A stretch of DNA of 64,000 nucleotides from Aeromicrobium erythreum (GCF_001509405.1 NZ_CP011502.1:1736001-1800000); one strand, 5' to 3'; positions 18,004 through 28,545 are shown, counted from the stretch's first letter. Notes: generated from the sequence alone by a model not told the origin. Numbers and translations: made by a program.

Positions 18004-19008
18004 CTACTCCGGTCGGCCGCCGAACATGATCTCGTCCCAGCTCGGCACCCGCCGACGCTCGGGGCGCTTCTTGCCCCGCGGGGCGACGGTGTCGGGGACG
18101 GCCACGTGCTCCTCGACGTCGTCGTCAGCCTGCGCGACCTCCGGCTCGGGTGCCTCGCTCGGGGGCTCGTCCCGGCCCTGCGGCTCGTCACGACGCTGGG
18201 CAGGACGCACCGGCTCGGCAGCGGGCTCGTCGGTGAGGGAGAGCTGCTCCATGGCCCGACGGTCGCGGGCCTCCTTGAGCGAGTGCACCAGCGCGTGCGG
18301 CGCCTCGTCGGGCAGGTGCACGAGCAGCTGCTCCTCCGGCTCCGCCTCGGGGGCCGTCGGCTCCTCGACCCGCTCCTCGTCGGCACGCAGCGCGTCGGCG
18401 ATGGCCATGTCGGTCGCCTCCGGTGCGGCGACGTCGCCCACGAGCAGGCGGGCGGCCTCGTCGTCGGGCAGGACGTAGCGGCTCTTGGCGTCGAAGCAGA
18501 ACCGGGCCGGCTCGAGCGCGTCGGGCGCGAAGACCTGCACGGTCCAGCGACCGTCCTCGCGTCGCCACGCGTCCCACGCAGCCTCCTCGGGCACGCCGCC
18601 CTGGGCCGCGACGCTCTCGTCGACGGCCGCGCCGAGCAGCACGCCCGGTCCGGCGGCGTGGCGGCGACGGATCGTCGTGGTGCGGGCCTGCTCGGCCATG
18701 TAGGCACGTTCGGCGAGCACCGGGGTCGCGAAGCCCTCGATCTGCTCGGTGGGCACGCCGGCGGACTCGGCGACCTGGTCGGGGGACTCGCCGCGCCGGA
18801 TCCGGGTCTGGATCTCGCGCGGGGTGAGGCTGCTCTCCATCGTGATCTCCATCTGGCCGTGGGCACGGCCCCGGGCACGGGGGGAGGCCTCGACGAGGGC
18901 GGCGAGCCGCCGGTCGACGGGCACGCGGAACAGCTCCGGTCGACCGGGCTCGCGCAGGACGAGGTACCGTCCGTCGTCGCTGAGCCGATCGGGGCCGAGT
19001 TCGCGCAT
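18004..19008 (-). CDS. sepH: septation protein SepH (DUF3071)
   Basis: Encodes 334 aa. The conserved N-terminal domain starts MRELGPDRLSDDGRYLVL, with a helix-turn-helix-like segment (LTPREIQTRIRRGESPDQVAESAGVP); a long acidic Glu/Pro-rich tail ends in the conserved basic PSWDEIMFGGRPE. In Streptomyces and Mycobacterium SepH stimulates FtsZ assembly during division. ATG at 19008 has GGAGG 8-9 nt upstream; longer in-frame starts (to 19086) lack support. Confidence 0.92.
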   Translation of the reverse strand: MRELGPDRLSDDGRYLVLREPGRPELFRVPVDRRLAALVEASPRARGRAHGQMEITMESSLTPREIQTRIRRGESPDQVAESAGVPTEQIEGFATPVLAERAYMAEQARTTTIRRRHAAGPGVLLGAAVDESVAAQGGVPEEAAWDAWRREDGRWTVQVFAPDALEPARFCFDAKSRYVLPDDEAARLLVGDVAAPEATDMAIADALRADEERVEEPTAPEAEPEEQLLVHLPDEAPHALVHSLKEARDRRAMEQLSLTDEPAAEPVRPAQRRDEPQGRDEPPSEAPEPEVAQADDDVEEHVAVPDTVAPRGKKRPERRRVPSWDEIMFGGRPE

Positions 19009-19111
19009 CGAGCGTCCTCCCACTGGTTGCACTGCCATCGTAGGCGTCCGTCGAGGCCCCGCTGCGGCGACACGCTCGCCCGCCACCGGGGCGACGTCCT
19101 AGGCTCTCGGT

Positions 19112-19732
19112 GTGCCCGAGGTGTGGATCGTGACGCTCGACTTGGTCGGGATCGCGGTGTTTGCATGCACGGGCGCGATCGTGGCCGTCCGCAAGGAGCT
19201 CGACGTCTTCGGCGCCGCAGTGCTGGGACTCGTCACGGGCCTCGGCGGCGGCGTCCTGCGCGACGTGCTCATCGGTGCCGTGCCGCCGGCGGCCCTGCTG
19301 GACTGGCGCTACCTGCTCGTGCCGGCCGTCGCGTCGGTGGTGGTCTTCGCCTTCCACCCGACGTTCGGACGCCGGGAGTCCCAGATCACCGTGCTCGACG
19401 CGGTCGGAGCGGCGGTGTTCTGCGTGGCCGGCGGGGTCAAGGCCGCCGAGTACGGCCTCGGGGTCCTGCCCGCGGCGCTGCTGGGCATGGTCACCGCGAT
19501 CGGCGGCGGGATCCTGCGCGACGTGCTCGCCGGGCGGGTGCCCGTGATCTTCCGCGAGGAGCTGTACGCGACACCGGCATTCGCCGGCGCGCTGCTCGCC
19601 GTCCTTGCGCACGGGGCCGGCCTCGGCTGGTGGGCGTACGTCGGCGCCGGGGCGCTCTGCGTCGGCTGGCGCCTCCTGGCCCTCTGGCGGGGCTGGCGCG
19701 CACCCCTGCCGCCGGGCCTGCAGCAGGGCTGA
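19112..19732 (+). CDS. TRIC / UPF0126-type channel (YadS family)
   Basis: Encodes 206 aa with about seven transmembrane helices and an internal duplication: GLGGGVLRDVL and AIGGGILRDVL are the paired Gly-rich motifs of trimeric intracellular cation-channel-like (UPF0126, also described as glycine-transport) proteins. GTG at 19112 follows TAGGCT by 6 nt without Shine-Dalgarno: leaderless. Converges on putA with 4 bp between stops. Confidence 0.88.
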   Translation: MPEVWIVTLDLVGIAVFACTGAIVAVRKELDVFGAAVLGLVTGLGGGVLRDVLIGAVPPAALLDWRYLLVPAVASVVVFAFHPTFGRRESQITVLDAVGAAVFCVAGGVKAAEYGLGVLPAALLGMVTAIGGGILRDVLAGRVPVIFREELYATPAFAGALLAVLAHGAGLGWWAYVGAGALCVGWRLLALWRGWRAPLPPGLQQG

Positions 19733-19736
19733 GACC

Positions 19737-22700
19737 TCAGGAGCGGGGCAGCACCCGGTCGAAGGCGGGGTCGTGGTTGCCGAAGCGGTGCGCCGTGATC
19801 GTGACGGCCTGCTCGCGCACGAACGGCAGCAGCTCGACCCGGCCGGACCACGTGACCTCGTCGGCGTGCACGGCGACGTCGGGGTCGCCCTCGACGGCCT
19901 CCGCGAGCGGTCGGGCGAGGGACGGGTCGAGCAGGCGCACCACGCCCGGCCGCTCGCCGGCCATCCGACGCAGCCACGCCTGCGCGTCCTCGACGACGTG
20001 GTCGTCGGCGAGGCCGTCGGGCAGCGGCACGGGGGAGGAGACCGTGACGGTCGCACCCGAGCGACGGGCGGCCAGCAGCACACGGGCGGCCAGGACGAGG
20101 TCGTCGCCCAGCCGCACGTGGACGCTGCCGGGGCGGTACCGGAACACGTTGCGCTCGACGCCCAGCCCGCTGACGTCCTTCTCGCGGCCGAACTCCCGCT
20201 GCCAGGCGACCTCGTCGGACCCGGCGGCGGCGCGCAGCTGGGCCAGCGGGTCCTGGAGCACGTGCGGGGCGACGGCGTCGAGCAGCGCGCCGACCTCGGG
20301 CGCCAGTGCCACGTCGTCGGGCACGTGGCGCAGGGGTCGACGGTGCCAGGTGCCGAGGTGGCAGAGGTAGTTGGGCCCGCCGGCCTTGCTCGTGGCACCG
20401 ACCTTGGAGCGCTTCCAACCGCCGAACGGCTGACGCTGCACGATCGCGCCGGTGATGCCGCGGTTCACGTAGAGGTTGCCTGCCTCGACGGTCTCGAGCC
20501 AGCGGTTGACCTCGTCGGGGTCGAGGGAGTGAATGCCGGCGGTGAGGCCGAAGTCGGTGGCGTTCTGCCACGCGATCGCCTCATCGAGATCGGCGGCGTG
20601 CATGAGGCCGAGCACCGGACCGAAGTACTCGGTGCGGTGGTACGTGCTGCCCGGCTGGACGCCGACCTTGACGCCAGGCGACCAGAGCCGACCGGTCTCG
20701 TCGAGGCGACGGGGCTCGACGAGCCACTCCTCGCCCTCGCCGAGCACGGTGAGCGCGTCGAGCAGCTTGCCCGTCGGTGCCTCGACGACGGGTCCGACGG
20801 AGACGTCGGGATCGTCCGGCCAGCCCACCTTCAACGACGTGACCGCGTCGACGAGCTGGCGACGGAACCGCTCGGACGTCGCGACCGAGCCGACCAGGAT
20901 GCCGAGGCTGGCGGCGGAGCACTTCTGCCCGGCGTGCCCGAAGGCGCTCTTCACGAGGTCGGCCACGGCGAGGTCGAGGTCGGCGCTGGGCGTTACGACG
21001 AGCGCGTTCTTGCCGCTCGTCTCGGCCATCAGCGGCAGGTCGGGCCGCCAGGAACGGAACAGGGCGGCGGTCTCCCAGGAGCCGGTGAGGATGACCCGGT
21101 CGACCGACCGGTGGGACACGAGCGACTGGCTGAGCTCGCCCTCCTCGAGGGTGACGTAGCGCAGCACGTCGCGCGGCACGCCTCCCTGCCAGAGCGCCTC
21201 GACCATCACGGCCGCGCAGCGGGGGCTCTGCGGCGCGGGCTTGATGACGACGGCGCTGCCGGCGGCGAGCGCGGAGACGACGGAGCCGCAGGGGATGGCG
21301 ACCGGGAAGTTCCACGGCGGCGTGACGACGGTGAGGGCGACCGGCTCGAACCGTGCGCCGTCGACCACCTCGAGCCGACGCGCCGACTCGGCGTAGTAGT
21401 GGGCGAAGTCGATCGCCTCGCTCACCTCGACGTCGGCCTCGGCGATGGTCTTGCCGGTCTCCGCGGCCATGACGGCGACGAGGTCGCCGCGGCGGGTCTC
21501 GAGTGCCGCTGCCGCCTGGTGCAGGATCCAGGCGCGCACCTCGGCGCCCCGCGCAGCCCAGTCGCGACCGGCCTCGCGAGCACCGACCACGAGCGTCTCG
21601 AGCGAGGCCGGACCGTGGACCCGGTTGGTCTCGATGGTCGACAGGCCGACCTGCGTGTACGTGGAGCGCGACAGCGCCTGACGTCCCCACACCCGGTTGC
21701 CCGCCGTGGACGGGTCGGTGTCGGGGGTGTTGGAGAAGCCGTCCGTGTGCGCGTGCACGTGGTGGTCGGTCGCGTCGGTGCGGCGGTCCTGCACGCGGTG
21801 CGGCGGGGGCACGACGTCGTCGAGGGCCTTGACGGAGTCGAGGAAGCGGCTCGCCTCCCGCTCGAAGGCCTCGGGGTCGTCGGCGAGGTCGAACGCGGCC
21901 GACATGAAGTTCTCGGGGCTGGCGTTCTCCTCGAGCCGGCGGACGAGGTAGGAGATCGCGACGTCGAACTCGTCGGGGTGCACGACGGGCGTGTACAGCA
22001 GCAGGGCACCGACGTCGTCGCGGACCGCGGCGACCGGGCCGGCGTCCATGCCGAGCAGCATCTCGACGTCGACCGCGTCGCGCACGCCGCGGTCGCCGGC
22101 GAGCAGCCAGGCGTAGGCGACGTCGAACAGGTTCTGACCGGCGACGCCGATGCGGACGGCGTCGACCCGCTCGGGCGTGAGCGCCCAGCGCAGCACCCGC
22201 TTGTAGTGGGTGTCGGTCTCCTGCTTGCTGCCCCAGGTGGCCAGCGGCCAGCCGTGGAGGGTCGCGTCGACACGCTCCATGGCGAGGTTGGCGCCCTTGA
22301 CGACGCGGACCTTGATGGCGGCGCCGCCCGCCTCGCGCCGGGCCCGTGCCCAGCCCTGCAGACGCTGCATCGCGGAGAGCGCGTCGGGCAGGTAGGCCTG
22401 CAGCACGATCCCCGCCTCGAGCTGCGGGTGCGCCTCGAGCACGCGGGTGAACACCGCCACGGTGAGGTCGAGGTCGCGGTACTCCTCCATGTCGAGGTTG
22501 ATGAACGAGCCACGCTCGGCGGCCACCTCGTACAGCGGCTCGAGCCGCTCGACGACCCGGTCGACGGTCTCGTCGAAGGCCCACATCGACAGCTGGCTGG
22601 CCACCGCGGAGACCTTGACCGACACGTAGTCGACGTCGTCGCGGCGCAGCAGCTCGAGGGTGCGGTCGCGGCGGCGCACCGCCTCCGCCTCGCCCAGCAC

Positions 22701-23171
22701 GGCCTCGCCGAGCAGGTTGAGGTTGAGCCGGTCGTCGCGCCGACGCAGCGTGGCGATGGCGCGGCCCAGCTTCTCGGGACGTGCGTCGACCACCAGGTGG
22801 CCGACCATGCGTCGCAGCGTGGCCCGTGCCGTCCGGACCACCAGGCCTGGCATCAGCACTGACACGACGGCGCCGAGGCGCAGCAGGAACCGCTGGGTCC
22901 AGGGCAGGAACGTCGGCAGCGACCGCGCCAGGTCACGCAGGTTGCGGGCCGCGACGTCGACGTCCTCGGGTCGGACGACGCGGTCGACGAAGCCGATCGT
23001 GAAGTCGAGTCCGGCCGGGTCCTTCAGGAGCGTCGCGAGGCGTCGAGCGGCAGGGTCGCTGCGCCGCTTTCCGGTGGTGGAGACCCACCGTCGCACGAGC
23101 GCGACGGCTCGCTCGTCCAGCGGGGCGTCGTCGAGCAGGGCGTCGGGGGGCGGTGCGGCGGAGGTGCTCAT
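19737..23171 (-). CDS. putA: bifunctional proline dehydrogenase / L-glutamate-gamma-semialdehyde dehydrogenase
   Basis: Encodes 1144 aa. Oxidises proline to P5C with FAD (residues ~70-480, INLDMEEYRD and VKGANLAMER are PRODH signatures) and P5C to glutamate with NAD (residues ~530-980, PWNFPVAIPCG, catalytic Cys in GHAGQKCSAASLG, GGWKRSKVG). A C-terminal ~150 aa extra domain follows, and there is no N-terminal ribbon-helix-helix repressor domain as in E. coli PutA. ATG at 23171 is 13 nt after the stop of an MFS gene; GGGAG directly abuts the ATG, so initiation is probably coupled. Proline catabolism at the membrane interface. Confidence 0.92.
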   Translation of the reverse strand: MSTSAAPPPDALLDDAPLDERAVALVRRWVSTTGKRRSDPAARRLATLLKDPAGLDFTIGFVDRVVRPEDVDVAARNLRDLARSLPTFLPWTQRFLLRLGAVVSVLMPGLVVRTARATLRRMVGHLVVDARPEKLGRAIATLRRRDDRLNLNLLGEAVLGEAEAVRRRDRTLELLRRDDVDYVSVKVSAVASQLSMWAFDETVDRVVERLEPLYEVAAERGSFINLDMEEYRDLDLTVAVFTRVLEAHPQLEAGIVLQAYLPDALSAMQRLQGWARARREAGGAAIKVRVVKGANLAMERVDATLHGWPLATWGSKQETDTHYKRVLRWALTPERVDAVRIGVAGQNLFDVAYAWLLAGDRGVRDAVDVEMLLGMDAGPVAAVRDDVGALLLYTPVVHPDEFDVAISYLVRRLEENASPENFMSAAFDLADDPEAFEREASRFLDSVKALDDVVPPPHRVQDRRTDATDHHVHAHTDGFSNTPDTDPSTAGNRVWGRQALSRSTYTQVGLSTIETNRVHGPASLETLVVGAREAGRDWAARGAEVRAWILHQAAAALETRRGDLVAVMAAETGKTIAEADVEVSEAIDFAHYYAESARRLEVVDGARFEPVALTVVTPPWNFPVAIPCGSVVSALAAGSAVVIKPAPQSPRCAAVMVEALWQGGVPRDVLRYVTLEEGELSQSLVSHRSVDRVILTGSWETAALFRSWRPDLPLMAETSGKNALVVTPSADLDLAVADLVKSAFGHAGQKCSAASLGILVGSVATSERFRRQLVDAVTSLKVGWPDDPDVSVGPVVEAPTGKLLDALTVLGEGEEWLVEPRRLDETGRLWSPGVKVGVQPGSTYHRTEYFGPVLGLMHAADLDEAIAWQNATDFGLTAGIHSLDPDEVNRWLETVEAGNLYVNRGITGAIVQRQPFGGWKRSKVGATSKAGGPNYLCHLGTWHRRPLRHVPDDVALAPEVGALLDAVAPHVLQDPLAQLRAAAGSDEVAWQREFGREKDVSGLGVERNVFRYRPGSVHVRLGDDLVLAARVLLAARRSGATVTVSSPVPLPDGLADDHVVEDAQAWLRRMAGERPGVVRLLDPSLARPLAEAVEGDPDVAVHADEVTWSGRVELLPFVREQAVTITAHRFGNHDPAFDRVLPRS

Positions 23172-23184
23172 CTCCCGGGACAGC

Positions 23185-24396
23185 CTAGTCCGCGACGGCA
23201 CCGGGCACGAGGGCACGGTCGGGTCGGGGCGGCGGTCGGAACCACCAGGCGACGGCCGCCGCCGCGAGGCCTGCCACGAGGGGCACGGCGAACCCGGCGG
23301 AGGCACCGAACCGGTCCACGACGGCGCCCGCGACGGCGGCGCCGGGTGCGACCCCGACGGCCAGACCGGTGCTCGTCCAGGTGAGCGCCTCGGTCAGGCG
23401 GCTCGGCGGGACGTACTCCTCGACGACGCTCGTCGCGGCGATCATGGTCGGGGAGATCATGACGCCCGCCAGGAAGAGTCCGGCCGTGAGCCAGGGGGTC
23501 GTGGGCGCGAGGAGCAGCGGCGCGAACAGCAGACCCAGGACGAGGACGGTCCACCGCAGTCGCGCGATGGCGTCGGCCGGCGCGGGCAGCGCCCCGACGA
23601 CGACACCGGCGAGCAGGCTCCCGGCAGCCCAGACCGCCAGCACGAGCCCGGCCGCCCCGCGCTCTCCCTGGGCCTCCGTGAAGGCGACGACCAGTACCTC
23701 GGTCGAGCCGAAGAGGACGCCGATGCCGACCGCGGCCACGAGCACGGGGCCGAGCACCGACCAGCCCATCGCGACGCGCGGACCGGTGCGGTGACCGCCG
23801 GCGGGCGGCTCGGTCGCGGTCTGCGCGGCGAGCGCCCAGCTGCCCAGCGTCGCGGCGGCGGCAGCGGCCGCGAGGCCCGCGACGTCGGCCACCTGGAGGG
23901 TCAGGAACGTGACGAGCACCGGCCCGACGATGAACACGGCCTCGTCGATGACCGCCTCGATGGCGAACGCCGTGGTCAGGAGCGGCCGGTCGTCGCGCAG
24001 CAGGTGGGTCCAGCGGGCCCGCACCAGCGACCCGGTCTGTGGCGTGAACACCCCGGCCACGGCAGCCGCCAAGTGCGGCATGGGAGCGGCGGCGTCGCGC
24101 GTGACGGCCAGCACCACCGCAGCCACGCCGATCGCGTACCCCGCCCCGGCGAGCAGCAGCACCACACGCTGCCCCCACCGGTCGCTCAGCCGGCCGTGCA
24201 CCGGAGCGACGACCGCAGCGGCCGCCACGTAGGCGGCAGCGACCAGGCCCGCGGCCCCGTACCCGCCGCCGTGCTCCCGCACCAGCAGCACGAGACCGAG
24301 CGACGCCATCGACAGCGGCAGCCGCGACACGAGCCCCGTCAGGCTGAACAGCGCGGCACCCGGCAGCGCCAGGACCCGCCCGTACGTCGATCGCAC
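23185..24396 (-). CDS. MFS transporter (12 TM)
   Basis: Encodes 403 aa with 12 hydrophobic helices; motif A as GRLSDRWGQRVVLLLAG and a symmetric second half. Sugar or drug efflux-type MFS (resembling YcaD/Bmr-like families); substrate unknown. GTG start with GGGAGGGGGCAGG upstream. Located 13 nt before putA in one transcriptional unit, so it may move proline-derived or unrelated compounds; inference only. Confidence 0.8.
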   Translation of the reverse strand: MRSTYGRVLALPGAALFSLTGLVSRLPLSMASLGLVLLVREHGGGYGAAGLVAAAYVAAAAVVAPVHGRLSDRWGQRVVLLLAGAGYAIGVAAVVLAVTRDAAAPMPHLAAAVAGVFTPQTGSLVRARWTHLLRDDRPLLTTAFAIEAVIDEAVFIVGPVLVTFLTLQVADVAGLAAAAAAATLGSWALAAQTATEPPAGGHRTGPRVAMGWSVLGPVLVAAVGIGVLFGSTEVLVVAFTEAQGERGAAGLVLAVWAAGSLLAGVVVGALPAPADAIARLRWTVLVLGLLFAPLLLAPTTPWLTAGLFLAGVMISPTMIAATSVVEEYVPPSRLTEALTWTSTGLAVGVAPGAAVAGAVVDRFGASAGFAVPLVAGLAAAAVAWWFRPPPRPDRALVPGAVAD

Positions 24397-24507
24397 CCTG
24401 CCCCCTCCCTCGCTGCACGGCTGCGCGACCGCAGACTACCCGCGGGCCTGGTGGGTGGTGGGGTCGGTGGAGGGGCGGGGGCTTCGTGTGGTCGTGGGCT
24501 TGCTGGT

Positions 24508-24615
24508 GCGCTGCCTGCGGGGGTCTCGTCGTGCGGGTGCGTTGCCTGCGGGGGTCGTGACGTTGCTGGTGCGCTGCCTGCGGTCGTCGTGACCTTGCTG
24601 GTGCGCTGCCTCGGC
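24508..24615. repeat. tandem 31-32 bp phased repeat, left flank of element A
   Basis: Four degenerate units with the core GCGC/TTGCC starting at 24508, 24539, 24571 and 24603, i.e. spacing 31, 32 and 32 bp, close to three turns of B-DNA. Units read roughly TTGCTGGTGCGCTGCCTGCG. The last unit lies in the outer arm of palindromic element A. Confidence 0.8.
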
Positions 24616-25100
24616 GTTCGCTGGGGGTGGGCTCCGAAAGGGCCTCGACCGGCAGCGAGCCCGGGGGTGGTTCCGGGTCTCGGGGTCTGGCCTGGGCCCG
24701 CGGTTGACTCAAGACTCTTCGTTTCTGCGTTGTCAGGCCATGGTTCTGCGTTTGAGCGTCCTATCGGTGGATCTGCAACCGCAGGAGCGGTTCTGCGGTT
24801 GCAGATCCACCGATGGCGGGGGCAGACGTGGCAGAGGTTCTCCCTTCTCGTGGACCGTGCCACGAGAAGGGAGAAGCGCTGCCCACCCCACCCCCAAGGG
24901 CAACCAGGATTCTGCATTCGAGCGTGCGAGGCCGAACGCTTCTGCGTTCACGACGGGATCCCGTCGCCAACGCAGAATCTTGCGTCCACCCCAGCACCAA
25001 CCCGCAGCCCGAGACCCCAGACCAGCGCGGATGCCAGCCGCCCGGTCGAGGCCTTTCGGAGACCACCCCCAGCGCCAGCCGAGGCAGCGCACCAGCAAGG
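24593..25100. repeat. nested palindromic element A (non-coding, between divergent MFS and ferrochelatase genes)
   Basis: Inverted arms 24593-24656 and 25038-25100 (38 bp of near identity at the outer ends plus CTCCGAAAGG-CCTCGACCGG-type inner arms) enclose three further dyads: a perfect 21-bp hairpin (24764-24784/24793-24813), a perfect 16-bp hairpin (24838-24853/24860-24875, loop ACCGTG) and a palindrome centred on GGGATCCC with 9-bp outer arms (24940-24977). Read on the minus strand it matches element B at 30.9-31.3 kb along most of its length. No credible gene is present in 24397-25282; frames through it are not conserved coding. Confidence 0.85.
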
Positions 25101-25222
25101 TCGATACCGCCCGCGGCAGCGCAGCAGCAGGTCGAGACCCCCGCAGGCAGCGCAGCAGCAGGGCAAGACCTCCGCAGGCAGCGCAGCAGCAAGGCCACGA
25201 CCATCCGCGGCAGCGCACCAGC
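25083..25222. repeat. tandem 31-32 bp phased repeat, right flank of element A
   Basis: Five units with the core GGCAGCGCA/CAGCA starting at 25083, 25115, 25146, 25177 and 25209 (spacing 32, 31, 31, 32 bp). They are the inverted counterpart of the left-flank repeats. Confidence 0.8.
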
Positions 25223-25282
25223 ACCACCCACCTCCACCCCTGCCGCGCCGCGCGGGAAGGCGGTGCGTGGGACGATGACGGC

Positions 25283-26331
25283 ATGGACGTCCGCCCCTTC
25301 GATGCACTCCTCTACGTCTCCTTCGGTGGTCCCGAGAAGCCCGACGACGTGGTCCCGTTCCTGGAGAACGTGACCGTCGGCAAGGGCATCCCGCGCGAGC
25401 GGCTGGAGGAGGTGGGGGAGCACTACTTCCTGTTCGGCGGTCGCAGCCCGATCAACGACCTCAACCGGCAGGTCATCGCGGCGCTCGAGGGTGAGCTCGC
25501 GTCGCGCGACGTCGACCTGCCCGTCTACTGGGGCAACCGGAACTGGGACCCGTACCTGCGCGACGCTCTCGAGCAGATGGTGGCCGACGGCGTCCGGCAC
25601 GCCGCCTACTTCCTCACGAGTGCGTACTCCTCGTACTCGGGCTGCCGTCAGTACCGCGAGAACCTCGCCGACGCGACCGAGGGCCTCGACATCGAGCTCA
25701 GTCGACTGCGGCTGCCCTTCAACCACCCCGGCTTCGTGGCGCCGTTCGTGGAGCACACGCGCGCTGCGCTCGCCGACGCACCTGACGACACGCACGTCGT
25801 CTTCGTGACCCACTCGATCCCCGACGCGATGAACGACGCGAGCGGCGGCCCGGGTGTCGGCGCCTACCGCGACCAGCACCTCGAGACCGCGCGCCTCGTG
25901 ATGGCCGGACTCGAGCCGCGGCACCAGGGCTTGCCGTGGGAGCTCGTCTACTGCTCGCGGTCCGGCTCGCCGCGCACCCCGTGGCTCGAGCCCGACGTCA
26001 ACGACCATCTCGAGAAGCTCGCCGCCGACGGTGTGACGTCGGTGGTGGTGGTGCCCATCGGGTTCGTCTCCGACCACATGGAGGTCGTCTACGACCTCGA
26101 CACCGAGGCCAAGGCGACGGCGGAGGAGCTGGGGCTGCGCTTCGTCCGCGTGCCGACGCCCGGCTCGCACCCGGCTTTCGTCGCGATGATCACCGACCTC
26201 CTGCAGGAGCGCGCGGCGGCCGACCGCGGCGAGGACCCGACGCCCGCCACGATCGGCAGCTGCGGGGCGAACCCGTGGGTGTGCGTGCCGAACTGCTGCG
26301 CCAACCTGCGCGGCGACCGCCCGGCGCACGC

Positions 26332-26335
<4 letters not shown>
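25283..26335 (+). CDS. hemH: coproporphyrin ferrochelatase (Fe-S type)
   Basis: Encodes 350 aa. Inserts iron into coproporphyrin III (actinobacterial/CPD heme route). Visible: SFGGPEKPDDVVPFLENVT N-terminus, catalytic His in VFVTHSIP, and the C-terminal Fe-S cysteines in SCGANPWVCVPNCCANLR, typical of actinobacterial enzymes with a [2Fe-2S] cluster. ATG at 25283 is the family start (MDVRPFDALLYVSFGGPE); the preceding GACGAT hexamer 6 nt upstream may be a weak leaderless -10. Overlaps the next gene by ATGA. Confidence 0.93.
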
Positions 26336-27150
<815 letters not shown>

Positions 27151-27214
27151 CCGACGACGGCTTGTGCCGGTGTGGAACAATCCCGTCGGTTGAACGCACA
27201 CGACGGAGGGGTAC

Positions 27215-27514
27215 ATGGCTACCGACTACGACGCGCCTCGCAAGACTGAGGAAGAGCAGTCCGAGGACAGCATCGAGGAGCTCAAGGCGCGTCGCCACGA
27301 GAAGAACTCGGGCAAGGTGGACGAGGACGAGGTCGAGGCGGCCGAGTCCTTCGAGCTGCCTGGTGCCGACCTCTCTCACGAGGAGCTGGCCGTCCAGGTG
27401 GTGCCGCGCAAGTCCGACGAGTTCACGTGCTCGTCGTGCTTCCTGGTGCACCACCGGTCCCAGCTCGCCGAGGAGAAGGGCGACCGGCTCATCTGCCGGG
27501 ACTGCGCCTACTGA
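27215..27514 (+). CDS. DUF4193 family protein
   Basis: Encodes 99 aa. Acidic N-terminal half and a C-terminal zinc ribbon with Cys pairs CSSC and CRDC. DUF4193 is a small, highly conserved actinobacterial protein (Rv2699c in M. tuberculosis), function unknown. CGGAGGGG lies just upstream of the ATG. Convergent with DUF4235. Confidence 0.92.
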   Translation: MATDYDAPRKTEEEQSEDSIEELKARRHEKNSGKVDEDEVEAAESFELPGADLSHEELAVQVVPRKSDEFTCSSCFLVHHRSQLAEEKGDRLICRDCAY

Positions 27515-27556
27515 CGCAGCACGCACCGGTGGGACGTCCCACCAGCCCGGGCTCGC

Positions 27557-28003
27557 TCAGCGCGAGCGCCGACGACGCCGAGCCGGCTTCCGCGAGGAAG
27601 CCGGCTCTGTCGTTCCTGCGGCCGCGGCCACGCGTGCCCCGACCGAGGCACCCTTCAGCGGCTTCATCCCGGGCGGGAGGTCGCCCGTGGAGCGCACCCA
27701 GTAGCCCGCCGCGCCTCGACGCACGAGCAGGCGGACGACCTCGACGAGGGCACCCCCGACCACAGCCCATGCCACGGCCTCCTTGGTCTCGACGTCCGGG
27801 TGCCGTCCCGCGGTCGGGGGCTTGCGACCCGTCGCGAGACGCCAGGTGACGGTCGAGGCCTGGCGGGCGAGCAGACCCGCGGCGATGGTGGTCGAGCGGT
27901 CCAGCAGCTTCCAGCTGGTACGGCTGGAGCGCGACGCCTTCCGCGGCGGGGTCGCCGTCTCCAGGCTGGGGGTCGTGCGGGCCTTGCGGGACGTGCGAGC
28001 CAT
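27557..28003 (-). CDS. DUF4235 family membrane-associated protein
   Basis: Encodes 148 aa. Basic N-terminus, then a helical hydrophobic segment ([14 protein letters not shown] and [27 protein letters not shown]) as in DUF4235, and a basic Arg/Lys-rich tail. ATG at 28003 has GAGGTGA upstream. Stop of DUF3093 is 5 nt before it. Confidence 0.75.
   Translation of the reverse strand: MARTSRKARTTPSLETATPPRKASRSSRTSWKLLDRSTTIAAGLLARQASTVTWRLATGRKPPTAGRHPDVETKEAVAWAVVGGALVEVVRLLVRRGAAGYWVRSTGDLPPGMKPLKGASVGARVAAAAGTTEPASSRKPARRRRRSR
27580..27607 (+). terminator. terminator candidate for the DUF4193 gene inside DUF4235
   Basis: Perfect 12-bp inverted repeat, loop GCGA (arms 27580-27591 and 27596-27607), 66 bp after the DUF4193 stop and within the last codons of the convergent DUF4235 gene. 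A dyad of this size can act as terminator for the plus strand; the next bases (TGTCGTTCC) are only moderately T-rich. Confidence 0.6.
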
Positions 28004-28008
28004 GGTCG

Positions 28009-28494
28009 TCACCTCGGGTCTGGAGTGGGCTGGTCGGGTGCGTCGGAGGAGGCGGGACGCGCGCCGAGCGCGGCGGCGACCGCCTTCGGGTGGCGGGTGG
28101 AGACCAGCCAGTAGGGGGCCGGGTCGGCCGGGTCGTCGACGTCGACGCGCACGGCGGTGTCGACGTAGGGGCGCACGTGCAACCAGGCACGGGCGTCGGC
28201 ACGGGGTCCGAGGGCCTCGCGGGTCGCGACGCGGTCGAGCGGGGTGACGGCACCCACGTGCTCCGCCGTCAGGAACGCGCGTCCGACGCGCAGGCCGTCG
28301 GGGCCGGCGTCGACGACGGTGCGTCCGTACGCCCACACGACGGCACCCGTCAGCACGGCCACGCCGACGAAGGTCACCACGGCTGCGCCGGTGCCGGCGA
28401 CGACCAGCAGCAGCCAGGCCCAGGCGAGGGCGAAGGCGAGCACGCCGACCCACCACGACACGGGAGCCACGAGGCGCTCACGACGGTTCTGCAC
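28009..28494 (-). CDS. DUF3093 membrane protein
   Basis: Encodes 161 aa: two transmembrane helices near the N-terminus ([19 protein letters not shown] and a second after a short loop), then a cytoplasmic PH-like domain with [21 protein letters not shown]3093 corresponds to Rv2698, conserved beside dut. GTG at 28494 is followed by a basic patch (QNRRERL); a CAGGCT hexamer 6 nt upstream may be a leaderless -10. Divergent from dut. Confidence 0.85.
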   Translation of the reverse strand: MQNRRERLVAPVSWWVGVLAFALAWAWLLLVVAGTGAAVVTFVGVAVLTGAVVWAYGRTVVDAGPDGLRVGRAFLTAEHVGAVTPLDRVATREALGPRADARAWLHVRPYVDTAVRVDVDDPADPAPYWLVSTRHPKAVAAALGARPASSDAPDQPTPDPR

Positions 28495-28545
28495 CCTGCA
28501 AGCCTGCCGCATCCGGGCCAGGTCCACCCGAGTAGGGTCGCGAGC

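Noticed and set aside
24397-25282. Reading frames through element A, including N-terminal extension of hemH
   Set aside because: Translations are repeats of Pro/Arg/Ser/Ala with no domain; hemH family starts at 25283. The open frames come from the tandem repeats.
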